NCBI RefSeq assembly: GCF_004217555.1
Contig: NZ_SHKW01000001.1
Location: 2,108,001-2,172,000, forward strand
Reading direction: 5' to 3'
DNA from: Edaphobacter modestus
GTDB taxonomy: Bacteria; Acidobacteriota; Terriglobia; Terriglobales; Acidobacteriaceae
Length of the DNA stretch: 64,000 bases
Part shown: piece after piece, positions 51,291 through 60,800 of the stretch
Layout: each line of letters begins with the position of its first letter
Position numbering within the stretch: the first letter of the stretch is position 1
Position numbers and translations under genes: made by a program
The notes under the pieces: model-generated
The model's database searches: none
What the model saw: the letters and a program-made list of their open reading frames with translations, nothing else
Told to the model about the DNA's origin: nothing

Positions 51291-52243
51291 GGCTGAACCT
51301 CGAAGACCGGCTCGATAAGGAAGCGCTTTGCGTCACGGTCGTACCCGCGAAGCGCCAGCACTTCGCGGATGACGCGGCGACCTGGCTGCCGCTCGACATG
51401 GATAACGAAATCGACCGCTTCTGCGATCTCTGCCTCGGTGTCGGAGAAGGTCGTCTGCGCGTGATTCCGCATGACGAGATTGGCGAAACGATGCAGAGCC
51501 TTCTCAGCGGAGTTCGCATGGATCGTAGCAAGCGAACCGGCATGGCCAGTGTTGAGCGAATCGAGCAGCGTCCGCGCCTCCATACCGCGCACTTCGCCAA
51601 GGATGATTCGGTCCGGTCTCCAGCGGAGAGCGGACTTGAGAAGGTCATCGAAAGAGATGCTTGCCTTGAACGTATCAGTCTGGCACTCAACCGCCAGCAT
51701 GTTCGGTTTGCGAATATGAAGCTCCGACGTATCTTCGATGACAACGATGCGCTGATCCTCAGGGATGGCGTTCGCAAGTACACGGAGGATGGTCGTCTTG
51801 CCAGTAGAAGTTCCGCCGCTGATGAGCACGGTCTTCCCGTTGCGAATGTACTCTGAAAGCAGTTTAGAGAGCGGCTGCGTCAGCGTGCCGCGAGCGATCA
51901 GGTCATCGACCGTGTAATGACGGCTGGGGAACTTCCGAACGATGAGCGCGGGCGAAGGCCGCACGACCGGAGGAATGACGGCCGCAAGCCTGCTCCCGTC
52001 AGGGAGCTGCGCGTGGAGGACGGGGTTGTCTTCGTCGAGCCTCTTGCCAAGCTGGTTGGCGATGACTTCGAGGCCGGTGCGAAGCCTGCCGGCGTCGAAA
52101 GAAACCGTCTCTTCTCTTCGCATAATCCCATCGCGCTCATACCACCATGAGGAGTCGGGATTGCCCATGATCTCGCTGACGCTGTCGTCCAACAACAGCG
52201 GCTCTATGGGGCGAAGAAATGGAAGAATCAACTCGAAACTCAT
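51287..52243 (-). CDS. virB11: VirB11/TrbB-type secretion ATPase
   Basis: Hexameric ATPase at the base of the T4SS. 318 residues; Walker A ISGGTSTGKTT (141-151), Walker B with RPDRIILGEVRG, and the His box HAGSLATIHANS. The N-terminal domain starts directly with LPFLRPIEPLLLDDSVSEIM, a normal VirB11/TrbB beginning. It follows ssb by 66 bp and overlaps the primase by 4 bp. Confidence 0.9.
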   Translation of the reverse strand: MSFELILPFLRPIEPLLLDDSVSEIMGNPDSSWWYERDGIMRREETVSFDAGRLRTGLEVIANQLGKRLDEDNPVLHAQLPDGSRLAAVIPPVVRPSPALIVRKFPSRHYTVDDLIARGTLTQPLSKLLSEYIRNGKTVLISGGTSTGKTTILRVLANAIPEDQRIVVIEDTSELHIRKPNMLAVECQTDTFKASISFDDLLKSALRWRPDRIILGEVRGMEARTLLDSLNTGHAGSLATIHANSAEKALHRFANLVMRNHAQTTFSDTEAEIAEAVDFVIHVERQPGRRVIREVLALRGYDRDAKRFLIEPVFEVQP

Positions 52244-52309
52244 AGCGGGTCCTCACAGAGATGGAAGCCCAGCGTGTAGCCAGGCTTCCGGGGGTAAAGA
52301 ACAAGCGGC

Positions 52310-52693
52310 CTATGCGGCCTCTTCCTCAAGGGTTAGGTCGTGCTGCTCCTGCTCTTCCGGGCTGGCCTTCTCTGCGCGGTCGAGCTTCAGGATTGAATCG
52401 ACCTTGATCTCCCAGATGCGCTGCTTGGTTTCCGTCTTCTTGCTGTCGTACTCCCGACTCCGCAACTCGCCTTCGACCTGGATATGTGCGCCCTTGGTGA
52501 GCGTCTTGGCGAACTCCGAGAGTTTGCCGAAGACGATGCAACGGTGCCATTCGGTGTGGGAGATGTACTTGCCATCCTTCTTGTATGAGGACTTGGTTGC
52601 CAGCGAGAGGGTTGTGAAGGTGCGGTCGTTGTTGGCGCGAACTTCTGCGTCGTTGCCGAGGAAGCCGATGAGGGTTACTTTGTTCTGGTACAT
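52310..52693 (-). CDS. ssb: Single-stranded DNA-binding protein
   Basis: A 127-residue OB-fold SSB: VTLIGFLGNDAEVRANNDRT, FTTLSLATKSSYK, TEWHRCIVFGKLSEFAKTL, GAHIQVEGELRSREY. The C-terminus (HDLTLEEEAA) is acidic but lacks the DDDIPF-type tip that recruits host repair proteins. The start ATG at 52693 matches the family; an upstream frame extension is not homologous. Being inside the T4SS block, it probably coats transferred ssDNA in the recipient. Confidence 0.9.
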   Translation of the reverse strand: MYQNKVTLIGFLGNDAEVRANNDRTFTTLSLATKSSYKKDGKYISHTEWHRCIVFGKLSEFAKTLTKGAHIQVEGELRSREYDSKKTETKQRIWEIKVDSILKLDRAEKASPEEQEQHDLTLEEEAA

Positions 52694-53148
52694 GGTCGTG
52701 TCTCCGTTTGTTGAATTTCCCGAACTTGCTCGGGTCACTAAATAGCGAAGTGGGCCCGGCTCCCAAGTGCCGAAGCTCTGCATTTACGGAGGCTCCGGAA
52801 CGGAAACCGTAACCCGTAGGGCGGCGTAGCCGAAGCAGAAGAGCGAGCTGCCGCAGGGCGCCGGATGGGGCCCCGAAGCAGTGACCGTGCAAAAGGCGGG
52901 ATAGAAAACGGGCAGACACATGCGGGAACATAGTTCTCATCTGCGTTCTGGCTGCGGAAGTTTGCCGAAACTGCAACGTCATTCGAGCGGCCAAGAACTC
53001 TGCGGAAGGATGACCCTTCGCCACCTTCATTGCATGGTTTCTGGCCTTGGTTCGTCGCGAACACCTGCATAGGCACAGGGGGGGGTGAAGCAGCCGGATT
53101 GGCAGCAATTTTGGGCATCTCGAAGCCTCTGGGAAAGTCGATAAATTC
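52694..53148 (-). other. 455-bp gap between virB8 and ssb; possible small ORF
   Basis: A minus-strand frame of 126 codons (52738-53118, starting MPKIAANPAASPPPVPMQ) is open but Ser-, Arg- and Pro-rich, with no recognisable domain and no good ribosome site. A longer frame over ssb is a shadow. The sequence near 52740-52880 is GC-rich with many short inverted repeats. Probably non-coding, perhaps holding a promoter for ssb. Confidence 0.35.
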
Positions 53149-53832
53149 TTAGCTGAACGCCTGGTCGGCCCGGAAGCGCACGATGGTCAACCCAAGAGGG
53201 TCAACGGCCAGCTCGTTGTTCTTCACGTTCTCTCGGAAGACATAGGTCACGCTGGCTGTCCATCGCTCCCGTTTGAGTTCGGTATGATCCGCCGGGTTCG
53301 TGAACACCTTCTCGAACTCGATCCGTGCCGCATAGGGCGACTGCCGGAGGTCGTCAAGGACGACGCTCTTCACTTCTATATCGACATAAGGAAGAGTGCT
53401 GTCGTTCCGATAAGTCAGGATGATGTTGTCGTTTCGTTCCTTCTCAATCACGGCACGCTGAACGTCACCATTGAGGAAGTAGAGAGCGCTGGTTTGATCG
53501 CGCTCGATGGTGAAGCGGTTGCGGCTGAAGTACAGTTCGGCCCAGCGGGTCAGATAATACTTGTTTTCGGCCTCCTGGGGCCGGTACTGGAAGTTGCGAT
53601 AGTCGATCGCTTCCGCACGTCCCACATCGTTGATACGAACGATCAATGGGTGGATCCCCGCAAGGGCTTTCTGACTCTTGAAGACGAGCACGGCAAGCGA
53701 GAGGCAGACGACCAACAGAACGACAATCGTCACCTTCAGATAGGTATTCATCACCAACGGATCACCGTACTGCTCTAGATAGCGTTCCGCTGCACGAGTG
53801 ATCTCGGGAGACGCTTTTATTGCTGTCGCCAT
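53149..53832 (-). CDS. virB8: VirB8/TrbF-like T4SS inner-membrane protein
   Basis: A 227-residue bitopic protein of the channel's inner-membrane assembly. One membrane helix (about 31-50, VTIVVLLVVCLSLAVLVF) is followed by a periplasmic NTF2-like domain (YYLTRWAELYFSRNRFTIER; RWTASVTYVFRENVKNNELA; the last strand VDPLGLTIVRFRADQAF). The second ATG at 53832 is preferred because GGAGG abuts the first one. The virB6 gene is just upstream. Confidence 0.85.
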   Translation of the reverse strand: MATAIKASPEITRAAERYLEQYGDPLVMNTYLKVTIVVLLVVCLSLAVLVFKSQKALAGIHPLIVRINDVGRAEAIDYRNFQYRPQEAENKYYLTRWAELYFSRNRFTIERDQTSALYFLNGDVQRAVIEKERNDNIILTYRNDSTLPYVDIEVKSVVLDDLRQSPYAARIEFEKVFTNPADHTELKRERWTASVTYVFRENVKNNELAVDPLGLTIVRFRADQAFS

Positions 53833-53845
53833 ATTCATCCTCCGT

Positions 53846-54703
53846 TTACTTCAACAGTCCCGCAGTTACCATCCCTGTCATCATTCCCATGCCAGCATCA
53901 TGTCCGCCAGTGTGGCCGGAGAAGAGCGAGGCGGTCATAGCGGGAATCTTGAGCAGAATGAAACCAGCAACGAAGCACAGCATGAGCAAAGCCGGCATGA
54001 GAGTAACCAGCTTTTCCGGGCTATTGAGGTTCATCGCTCCGCTGGTGAGATAGGTAATCAGCAGATGGCTCATCACGCTCATAGTGGCTGCAGCTACGAC
54101 CTTGTAGAACTCAAAACTGAGAAACGCTCTTAGCCAACCCCAGAACAGGAACTCGGTCTTGTCGAAGACCATCCAAGGTATGAATACAGGGCCAAGCAAT
54201 CCGATGATCGTCGCCCCAATTGCTCCGTAGGCGATGATGACGGCGATGAGTGCGGTCAGAACGCTAAGAATGATTTGTACGGTATAAGTACAGAGGAGTT
54301 TATACGGCTCGGTGAACGATGGAGAGAGATTTCCGGCCTGCGCCAATGCGGTGCGAATGGTAGTCTGCACCTCCTGCGTCGAGTCGTGGCCAATGTAATC
54401 GACGAGGTTACTCGTGCCACCGCTAATGAAGCCCTTGAGCGAATAGCCGATACCGGGTATGGAGCCATCGTAGAACTTGACGAAGCAGTAAGCGAAGGTA
54501 ATCAGTAGAAAAAAGTTCAGAAACTTCCCCAGATTGAACCCAGGACCACCCTGGGCAGAGGCGAGCGCCTCCTGCACTCCAAACCAGACGAGCATGATGG
54601 TGGCGAGGGACAGCACCATATGCACTCCCAGAGAGTCTACGGAGGGAGCGACCGTTGCTGTCAGATTGTCGCATCCGTTTTTAATGAGTATGAGGAAATC
54701 CAT
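53846..54703 (-). CDS. virB6: VirB6/TrbL-like polytopic channel protein
   Basis: A 285-residue protein with at least five hydrophobic segments (about 30-48, 59-76, 145-195 as two or three helices, 205-225, 233-253). The central IGATIIGLLGPVFIPWMVFD and the Trp-rich FLFWGWLRAFLSFEF are characteristic of VirB6/TrbL. Located between virB5 and virB8 with short gaps. Confidence 0.82.
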   Translation of the reverse strand: MDFLILIKNGCDNLTATVAPSVDSLGVHMVLSLATIMLVWFGVQEALASAQGGPGFNLGKFLNFFLLITFAYCFVKFYDGSIPGIGYSLKGFISGGTSNLVDYIGHDSTQEVQTTIRTALAQAGNLSPSFTEPYKLLCTYTVQIILSVLTALIAVIIAYGAIGATIIGLLGPVFIPWMVFDKTEFLFWGWLRAFLSFEFYKVVAAATMSVMSHLLITYLTSGAMNLNSPEKLVTLMPALLMLCFVAGFILLKIPAMTASLFSGHTGGHDAGMGMMTGMVTAGLLK

Positions 54704-54721
54704 GCCCGCCTCTCCCTTGGA

Positions 54722-55528
54722 TCAATAGTGGAACGCCCACTGCGTACCCGCGCTTGTCTGCTGCGGTGTAACGGTATTGAATATTTGCTGATAACTGTTC
54801 CCAAGCAGGAAAAGCGATTTTAGATTGTCTTGCTGCACCTTCCGTCCAACCATCTGCTGCAATGCTTGAGCTTGGATCATCTGGTTAGTCTCCTGCTGTG
54901 TTCTCAACTCAATCAATAGTGCTTGGTTGATGCGCTGTAGCGTTGCCATCTCGGTATGCTGGGCTGGATCGGCAGAGTGACTCGCAGCTTCAAGTTGGCT
55001 GATATCGGCTTCGCGCTGGATGGAGTTCGCCCGTATTGAGCCAACCGTCTGTAGACTCGTCGCGTTTGCCGCATCTGAGAGATCGACGGTGGCACCTTGG
55101 GTGGCAACCGCCTGTTGCCCTTGCAGACTGAGCGAGCTGTATCCAGAAATCTGGCTGGTACGTTGCACACTTGCGGTCTGGTTCGCCGACGATGCGCCAT
55201 ATCCGGTAGAAGCCGCATTCATCCACGCTAAAGAATTTCCGTAGGTATTTGCAGGCTGCGTGAGTGTGATCCACTGCTGGCGTCCTAAATTGCTATATGA
55301 CATATAGAGCGACTGCGGGAGGTTCGCCATGCGTTGCGCGAGGTTGTAGGCTCCAATCACGTTCTGTGTGGTCTTGAGCGTGGTTGTATAAATCTGATTC
55401 GCTTGGAGTATCTGTTGGGCTGCGTGGGCTGACTGTGCCGGATCGTAGACGATGCCGGATCCGAACTGAGCGTGTGCTATCGGTACGGCTGTTGCCATTG
55501 CGAGGGCCGTAATAAAGAGCGTCTTCAT
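54722..55528 (-). CDS. virB5: VirB5/TrbJ-like exported pilus-associated protein
   Basis: A 268-residue exported protein. Signal peptide LFITALAMATAVPIAHAQ; the ATG at 55528 follows AGAGGAGA. The mature part is Gln-, Ala- and Ser-rich and helical (AQQILQANQIYTTTLKTTQN, INQALLIELRTQQETNQMIQ), as in TrbJ/VirB5 minor pilins. It ends before virB6 and follows a lipoprotein gene. Confidence 0.8.
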   Translation of the reverse strand: MKTLFITALAMATAVPIAHAQFGSGIVYDPAQSAHAAQQILQANQIYTTTLKTTQNVIGAYNLAQRMANLPQSLYMSYSNLGRQQWITLTQPANTYGNSLAWMNAASTGYGASSANQTASVQRTSQISGYSSLSLQGQQAVATQGATVDLSDAANATSLQTVGSIRANSIQREADISQLEAASHSADPAQHTEMATLQRINQALLIELRTQQETNQMIQAQALQQMVGRKVQQDNLKSLFLLGNSYQQIFNTVTPQQTSAGTQWAFHY

Positions 55529-55545
55529 AAATCTTCTCCTCTGGG

Positions 55546-55791
55546 TTATTGCTTGGCGTGTTCCGCCTGGAGTCGCTGCCATGCTTCCTTAACTTTCTTA
55601 TCTTCTTCCGTGCATTTCTGGCTTACTGTTGGCGGTATTGTCAGATATTCGGCGGAACAGTCTTGATGAAACTGACTAGCTAATTGGTCGTACTCTTTCT
55701 GAAGTGCATCAACCTTAGCTTGATGACTCTCACATCCGTTCAGGCCGAATACGGCAACAGCGATGGCAGCGACAATGAACTTTCTCTGCAT
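55546..55791 (-). CDS. Small lipoprotein (entry-exclusion/TrbK- or VirB7-like)
   Basis: An 81-residue lipoprotein. Signal peptide with lipobox VFGLNGC (lipidated Cys at about residue 20), then a helical charged domain with two more Cys (HQDCSAEY, SQKCTEED) that could form a disulfide. The second ATG (55791) fits the GGAGG spacing better than 55797. In Trb systems a small lipoprotein after the trbJ gene (TrbK) gives entry exclusion; in VirB systems the VirB7 lipoprotein supports VirB9. The sequence alone does not decide. Confidence 0.75.
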   Translation of the reverse strand: MQRKFIVAAIAVAVFGLNGCESHQAKVDALQKEYDQLASQFHQDCSAEYLTIPPTVSQKCTEEDKKVKEAWQRLQAEHAKQ

Positions 55792-55801
55792 AGACATCCT
55801 C

Positions 55802-57160
55802 CTAGAACGATTGGGCTATCGTGTGGTTGCTGTACGCAGGCAGCAACATATCCTGCGTAAAGTAAACTTTGATGCGATGGCCCTCGCGGATGGTTATCGT
55901 TGGCGGAATCTGAATGAAGCGGTCAAGAATACTGGTTGCCGACTGAGACACGCTGCCGGCGGCCCCAGTGGTGAATGCCTGTGAGCCGCTGGTAGAGATG
56001 GTGCCGCCGCCCTGGGTAATTACGCCAGCTCCGGCGATGACGCCTAGGGCAATTGAAGTTCCAAAGATCTCTAGGTAGTGGTTATTGACCTTATCTTTCA
56101 AACCCTCCTCGCCGATCTGGTCGAGACCGTGGAACTGGTCGAGGTCCACGGAATAACCATCTGGCATAATCATCCGGTGGAAGGTTACGGACATTCGGCG
56201 TTGCTGGCCGAAGCCTGACGAGCCAATCTTCTTCGCTTCACCCAGCACGATCGTCCCGTCAGGGATAAGGACGTGCTGGTGATCGTGCGAGTACACGGCA
56301 TTCGAGACAAGCACCTTCACGGGGCCAACGGCATCACCATCCAACCGATTCATCAAAACCGTGTCCATCGTCAGCCCTTCATAAATCACATAGGCTTGGC
56401 CGATGGCTGAGTCGATATTAACCTCCGGGCCATGCTTGATCGACGCCTGTCCCATCTGGCTCGTCCGTTGCTCACCTGCTCCACGGGGAGCAAGCAAGCT
56501 GCTTTCCTGTTGCTGAGCACCCGGGGCATAGCCGGTCGGCATAGCACTCCAGCGCTCTTCTTCGGCGCGTTGCGGCGGCGGATCGGCTGGGCGCGAGTAG
56601 GCGAGATTCGATGAGAATCGCGACTCGAACGCCTTCTCCCGCTCTTTCACCGCGAGTTGCTGAGCCGCTTCCTGCTCAGGGGTCATCTGCGACTGGACTC
56701 CGCCTGCCTGTTGGCTGTACCCCTGTGGCGGACAAGTTTGTCCGGGGACGCACGGGATACTCTGGCCGTTCGTGCTGTACCCGGCGGCAGCGGCACGCTG
56801 TGCGGGCGTCGCGTTTGAAAACGCGGGGTCGGTCCCAGCTGCTTGCGCTGCCGCCGCCTGGTTAGCCTGCTTCTGCCGCTCGGCGGCAAGCTGGTTCTTC
56901 AAGTCCTGCACGTTGTTATCCGTGTTGTCCTGCAAGTTCGGTTGCGGAGGTTCATGCCGTGCCGCTGCTTGTTGCGCGGGCGTTGTTTCGGTGTGCGAAC
57001 TGGCAAGGGCAGCTAGGATCACAAGCAAGGCTGCGCCGAGATAGACAAACAACTTGATGTTCTTCTGGAGAACGCCTCTGGGCACGAAGGCGTTCTTCGA
57101 CAACCCCGGCTCGGCATGGGGCTGGCCCTGAATTTGCGGATCGTCGGTCTGCTCTGCCAT
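55802..57160 (-). CDS. virB10: VirB10/TrbI-like T4SS core-complex protein
   Basis: A 452-residue protein that spans the envelope. One membrane helix (about 36-54, LFVYLGAALLVILAALAS), a long Pro/Gln/Ala-rich periplasmic stretch (55-245), then the conserved beta-barrel domain from about 255 (AYVIYEGLTMDTVLMNRLDG, LIPDGTIVLGEAKKIG, RMSVTFHRMIMPDGYSVDLD) with the antenna region (IFGTSIALGVIAGAG) and the final RIKVYFTQDMLLPAY. It lies between virB9 and the lipoprotein. Confidence 0.9.
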   Translation of the reverse strand: MAEQTDDPQIQGQPHAEPGLSKNAFVPRGVLQKNIKLFVYLGAALLVILAALASSHTETTPAQQAAARHEPPQPNLQDNTDNNVQDLKNQLAAERQKQANQAAAAQAAGTDPAFSNATPAQRAAAAGYSTNGQSIPCVPGQTCPPQGYSQQAGGVQSQMTPEQEAAQQLAVKEREKAFESRFSSNLAYSRPADPPPQRAEEERWSAMPTGYAPGAQQQESSLLAPRGAGEQRTSQMGQASIKHGPEVNIDSAIGQAYVIYEGLTMDTVLMNRLDGDAVGPVKVLVSNAVYSHDHQHVLIPDGTIVLGEAKKIGSSGFGQQRRMSVTFHRMIMPDGYSVDLDQFHGLDQIGEEGLKDKVNNHYLEIFGTSIALGVIAGAGVITQGGGTISTSGSQAFTTGAAGSVSQSATSILDRFIQIPPTITIREGHRIKVYFTQDMLLPAYSNHTIAQSF

Positions 57161-57187
57161 ATTGAACGCTCCTCTTAAAGCCCTGAA

Positions 57188-57943
57188 TTAGCCCTTGCGT
57201 GTGAAGTCCATGCGCTTCTTGCCCAGTTCGACGTACCCAGAATCCATCACCTTCGGGATGATGTACGTCCCGTCGCGGAGATCGTAGGTGATGAGGTTCG
57301 GTTTACCGTCCTTCATCTCGTAGACCGAGAACTTCTCCGGGGCATTCGTCTTGATGTAGGTGAACTTGTCGTCGTGATAGATCGACTGAATATCGAACGG
57401 GGCCTCGTTCGCCTTGTACGCATAGTCGAACTTCAATTGCATCGGATAGGCGCTCTTGTACTCATCCACGGCCTGGGTGACGTGTGACTGCAGGGCTTCG
57501 ACCTGCTGCTTCGTCTGTTCCAGTTGAGCGGCGGGGACATACTGTGCAGGGCCGGACGAAGCGACAATGGAAGACTTATCAGCAGGCTGGATCAACACCT
57601 TCAAGTCGGGCGCTTCCGCAGTACCGGACACGTCCTGCAAGGTGAACGAATAGATGTTGCCCTTGTCGGTGATTAGATTAAGGTTGGAACTGATACCAGC
57701 CTTCGCCGGATGAACGAAGCAGAAGTTGCCGACTACGTCGACGACCCAGAAGTCCCTGTCGCCGGTCGCCGCCTCCATGATCTTCTCGGTGGGCGGAACC
57801 TGAATCAGTGTCGCGTACTTGAGCTTGGCGTGAATCGGGACGATGTCCTGCGAGTGATACTGCACAGTGCGGGCTGAAACATCCTGGGCGATGGCGGCAA
57901 CTGACGATAGAGCAAGGACGACAGAGATAAAGATACGAAGCAT
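57188..57943 (-). CDS. virB9: VirB9/TrbG-like outer-membrane-complex protein
   Basis: A 251-residue exported protein. Signal peptide (IFISVVLALSSVAAIAQ), N-terminal domain with IMEAATGDRDFWVVDV and LNLITDKGNIYSFTLQDVSG, then the C-terminal beta-sandwich (AYKANEAPFDIQSIYHDDKF, TYIKTNAPEKFSVYEMKDGK, VMDSGYVELGKKRMDFTRKG). Forms the outer ring with VirB10 and a lipoprotein. It sits 11 bp after virB4. Confidence 0.88.
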   Translation of the reverse strand: MLRIFISVVLALSSVAAIAQDVSARTVQYHSQDIVPIHAKLKYATLIQVPPTEKIMEAATGDRDFWVVDVVGNFCFVHPAKAGISSNLNLITDKGNIYSFTLQDVSGTAEAPDLKVLIQPADKSSIVASSGPAQYVPAAQLEQTKQQVEALQSHVTQAVDEYKSAYPMQLKFDYAYKANEAPFDIQSIYHDDKFTYIKTNAPEKFSVYEMKDGKPNLITYDLRDGTYIIPKVMDSGYVELGKKRMDFTRKG

Positions 57944-57954
57944 GACGAACCTCC

Positions 57955-60444
57955 TTATCGGTTGGTGGCAGATGAGACGGCCAGAGTGCGGGGTCGGAAC
58001 GGATGGTCTTCGGCGAGTTTGCGGAGCCCTTCGGCGATACCGAATTGCTCGAAGTATTCACGCTTCTTGAGGTTGTCGCGGGCGTTGTTCGTCGCCGTCC
58101 AGTGCGAGACGGAATCGACGTTCAACTGAACCTTTTTGCTGGACTGCGCCTTACGAATGAGCATCTGTCCTGGAGGGACAAGCCCCGCGATCAACTCAAG
58201 CTCGGTATCGTTCAAATGGAATGCTTCCCGGTAGAGATCGCGGTCCATCTCAGGGTTCGCAAGGAAGATTTTCGTCGGGCAGCTTTCGGAAACAATCTGG
58301 AGCATCCCCGACTCTTCAAGCTCCTTGATGGACTGCGTGGCGAGGATCATCGCAGCATTATGTTTGCGCCAAGTTTTTTGTCCCTGGACGATGTAGCTCC
58401 GGATGGTTTCGTTCTTAATGAACAGCCATGCCTCATCAAGCAGGAACATCTTGAAGGTAGCGAGCTTCTTTGGGTCGGCAATCTCATTGCTAGCCCGGTG
58501 CAGGACATAGAACAGCAACGGCTCCAGAACATCGGGAGCATCACCCCAGCCGGCGAAGTTGAAGGTCTGGAAGCGGCTGAACGAAAGTGTGTCGGCCACA
58601 TTGTCGAAGAGAAACCCATACTGCCCGCCCTTGGTCCAGCGATGCAGCCGTTCTTTCAACTCGCCGATGATGTTCACGAAATTCGATATGGTTCGCTGAC
58701 CGGACTCCAGAACATACACCCGCTCGATCGCGTCCCACAGTCTACGCTCTTCCTTGAAGTCCAGCCGGTAACGCTGGTCGTTGCCCTCGATCAGCACGCG
58801 AAAGAAGCTGAAGAGAAACTGCATATTCTCCTTCGTGGGCAGCAGAGAGAATGGGTTGATGGTGAAGTTCCTGCTGTCCTGGCCGACGTTGAGATACGAC
58901 CCACCGAAGATCGTCGTCAGCGATTGGAAGCTGCCACCGATGTCGAAGATGAACGTCAATGGCGCGTACTTCTGGCCGTTTTGCAACACGAAATTAGCCA
59001 GGTACGATTTGCCCGAGCCGGTCATTCCTAGGATGAGCGTGTGAGCAACTTCACCGTTATGCAGGTTGAAGAAGTACGGCGTACTGTTGTCCGTCTCAAG
59101 GACTGCAAGATACTCCGTGCCGAGATGCGCGTTCGTCTTCTCCCCCGGCAGGATCGTAAACAGGAAGCTCAGGTCGGCATAGTTGCTATTGAGCAGGTAC
59201 AGTTTGCGGAGATTGAGCGCGTAGTTGCCGGGAACAGTGGCGAAGTACGCATTGAGCTGGTTGTAGGTCTCGGCGTAGAGGTTGCCGTCTGCGTTAGTAA
59301 AGACACTGGTGAACTCGCCGATGAGCTGATCGAGCTGTGCCTTGGAACCTCCATACACAACGATGGAAAGAGAGAAGTCACCCAACGATTGGCCATCTCC
59401 GAGAGCTCGGAGGCAGTCGCCCAGATTCTCTATATCCGCCTGCTTCGATTCATCTACCATGACATCACGGGGGTTAGCCTTCGCCACGTCATTCCCCATC
59501 TGCGACACAAAGCCCGTCTTCGACATATTGAAGTGGCGGCGGCGCTTAGTAACTTCCTTGCGCGCCTTGGCAACCGTCATCGGTGTCCACTCGGTGCAGA
59601 CCATAAAGTTGCCCGCAATCTTGAGCAACGAATCCAGCACCAATGGCCGTGTCTCCGTGATGGCCTCCTTCATTGTCATCACGCGAACGAAGTGGTCGCC
59701 CACACGCAGATGATCGCGTTCGGCTTCGATGTTGGAGTTGACGACCTGATAGTCGAGGAACTGAGTGCTCTGCGGTCTGCCCGCAATGCGCGTAGCGTCA
59801 TAGTTGAGTAGACGACGCAGGAACGTGAACTGCCCCTGCTGGTCGAGAACCGTAATCTGAACGAAGTCCGCAAGCTGCCTAGTGAACGCCTGGACGCGCT
59901 GGTCAAGCCGAGCATGATCGGCTTCGATCTGCGTCCGCAAGAGCGTTTTCATGGCATTATTGGTGAACTGAGCGCGGAGTTCGCCTACGGCTCCAGCGGG
60001 ATCGGTGAAGAGACGAGCAAGGGCCGTCCCGATACCTTGCTTCGATCTCGCACCCTCCAGCAGCACCACATAAAAGATCTCGACCTGATAGAGGTCATCT
60101 CGCTTCGACTCGAAGAAACGGCGGCGTTGGTCGATAGCGGCCTCGACGACGGGATCGTCGTAGGTGTCGAATGGAATCTCTGGCCGGTTCGACTTGAACA
60201 GGTATTGATAGATATGGAACCCAGAGCCGAAGGCTTTGAGCGCAGCTTCGAGCCGCTTCACGGCGTACTCCTGCTCCGCTCCATCAAGGCTTTCGTAGTC
60301 CACACCTTGAACCTGCAGGACTACTCCGAGGTCGCCCGACTTCGTAAGGAAAGTCGTTTGATTCCAGAACCCATAGAGGTTGATGTGGTCGTTGAGAGCA
60401 GCGCTCTCTTTCCATGGCTTGATGACTCGATTCAGTCGCAGCAT
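57955..60444 (-). CDS. virB4: VirB4/TrbE-type secretion ATPase
   Basis: An 829-residue ATPase that powers pilus assembly and transfer. The N-terminal VirB4 domain starts NLYGFWNQTTFLTKSGDLGV. Walker A GMTGSGKS lies at about 473-480 and Walker B in KMFLLDEAWLFIKN, with ATQSIKELEESG after it. The ATG at 60444 overlaps the virB3 stop as ATGA, which decides it over the GTG three bases earlier. A complete, undamaged gene. Confidence 0.92.
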   Translation of the reverse strand: MLRLNRVIKPWKESAALNDHINLYGFWNQTTFLTKSGDLGVVLQVQGVDYESLDGAEQEYAVKRLEAALKAFGSGFHIYQYLFKSNRPEIPFDTYDDPVVEAAIDQRRRFFESKRDDLYQVEIFYVVLLEGARSKQGIGTALARLFTDPAGAVGELRAQFTNNAMKTLLRTQIEADHARLDQRVQAFTRQLADFVQITVLDQQGQFTFLRRLLNYDATRIAGRPQSTQFLDYQVVNSNIEAERDHLRVGDHFVRVMTMKEAITETRPLVLDSLLKIAGNFMVCTEWTPMTVAKARKEVTKRRRHFNMSKTGFVSQMGNDVAKANPRDVMVDESKQADIENLGDCLRALGDGQSLGDFSLSIVVYGGSKAQLDQLIGEFTSVFTNADGNLYAETYNQLNAYFATVPGNYALNLRKLYLLNSNYADLSFLFTILPGEKTNAHLGTEYLAVLETDNSTPYFFNLHNGEVAHTLILGMTGSGKSYLANFVLQNGQKYAPLTFIFDIGGSFQSLTTIFGGSYLNVGQDSRNFTINPFSLLPTKENMQFLFSFFRVLIEGNDQRYRLDFKEERRLWDAIERVYVLESGQRTISNFVNIIGELKERLHRWTKGGQYGFLFDNVADTLSFSRFQTFNFAGWGDAPDVLEPLLFYVLHRASNEIADPKKLATFKMFLLDEAWLFIKNETIRSYIVQGQKTWRKHNAAMILATQSIKELEESGMLQIVSESCPTKIFLANPEMDRDLYREAFHLNDTELELIAGLVPPGQMLIRKAQSSKKVQLNVDSVSHWTATNNARDNLKKREYFEQFGIAEGLRKLAEDHPFRPRTLAVSSATNR

Positions 60445-60746
60445 CACACCACCTCCACACGCGGGACGACTTGCTTTGCACTGTCGTACCGCAACTTGTA
60501 TTTCTCGGACTTTGCCAGGATGCGAAGGAACGCGGGATCGCTAGTCGTCACCCAATGACCGAACACGAATCCGCAAATGAAGACGCCAATCCCGGCCAGT
60601 ATGCTGTTGAACAGATTGAACGCTCCCACAGCGCCAACGCAGACGAAGTAAAACAGTGTCCGTTCCACACCGAGATAGGTGAGGGGCTTATGCAAGCTCT
60701 TGAAGACGCGATTTGTGCGACGCTTCCGATTCTGTTGTTCGGACAT
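60444..60746 (-). CDS. virB3: VirB3/TrbD-like membrane protein
   Basis: 100 residues. After a basic N-terminus (NRKRRTNRVFKSLHKPLTYL) there are two adjacent hydrophobic segments (about 31-70), then a charged C-terminus (LAKSEKYKLRYDSAKQ). The VFKSLHKPLTYLGVE stretch resembles the PLTxxGVxR signature of VirB3/TrbD. Translationally coupled to virB4. Confidence 0.82.
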   Translation of the reverse strand: MSEQQNRKRRTNRVFKSLHKPLTYLGVERTLFYFVCVGAVGAFNLFNSILAGIGVFICGFVFGHWVTTSDPAFLRILAKSEKYKLRYDSAKQVVPRVEVV

Positions 60747-60800
60747 AAGCCCCTCGCAGGTTGAGATTGGTGATGTAAGCAGGAGAGTGGAGACGGTGGT

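Noticed and set aside
52326-53108. 260-codon minus-strand frame overlapping ssb
   Set aside because: Arg/His/Leu-rich translation out of frame with the clear SSB gene; no motif.
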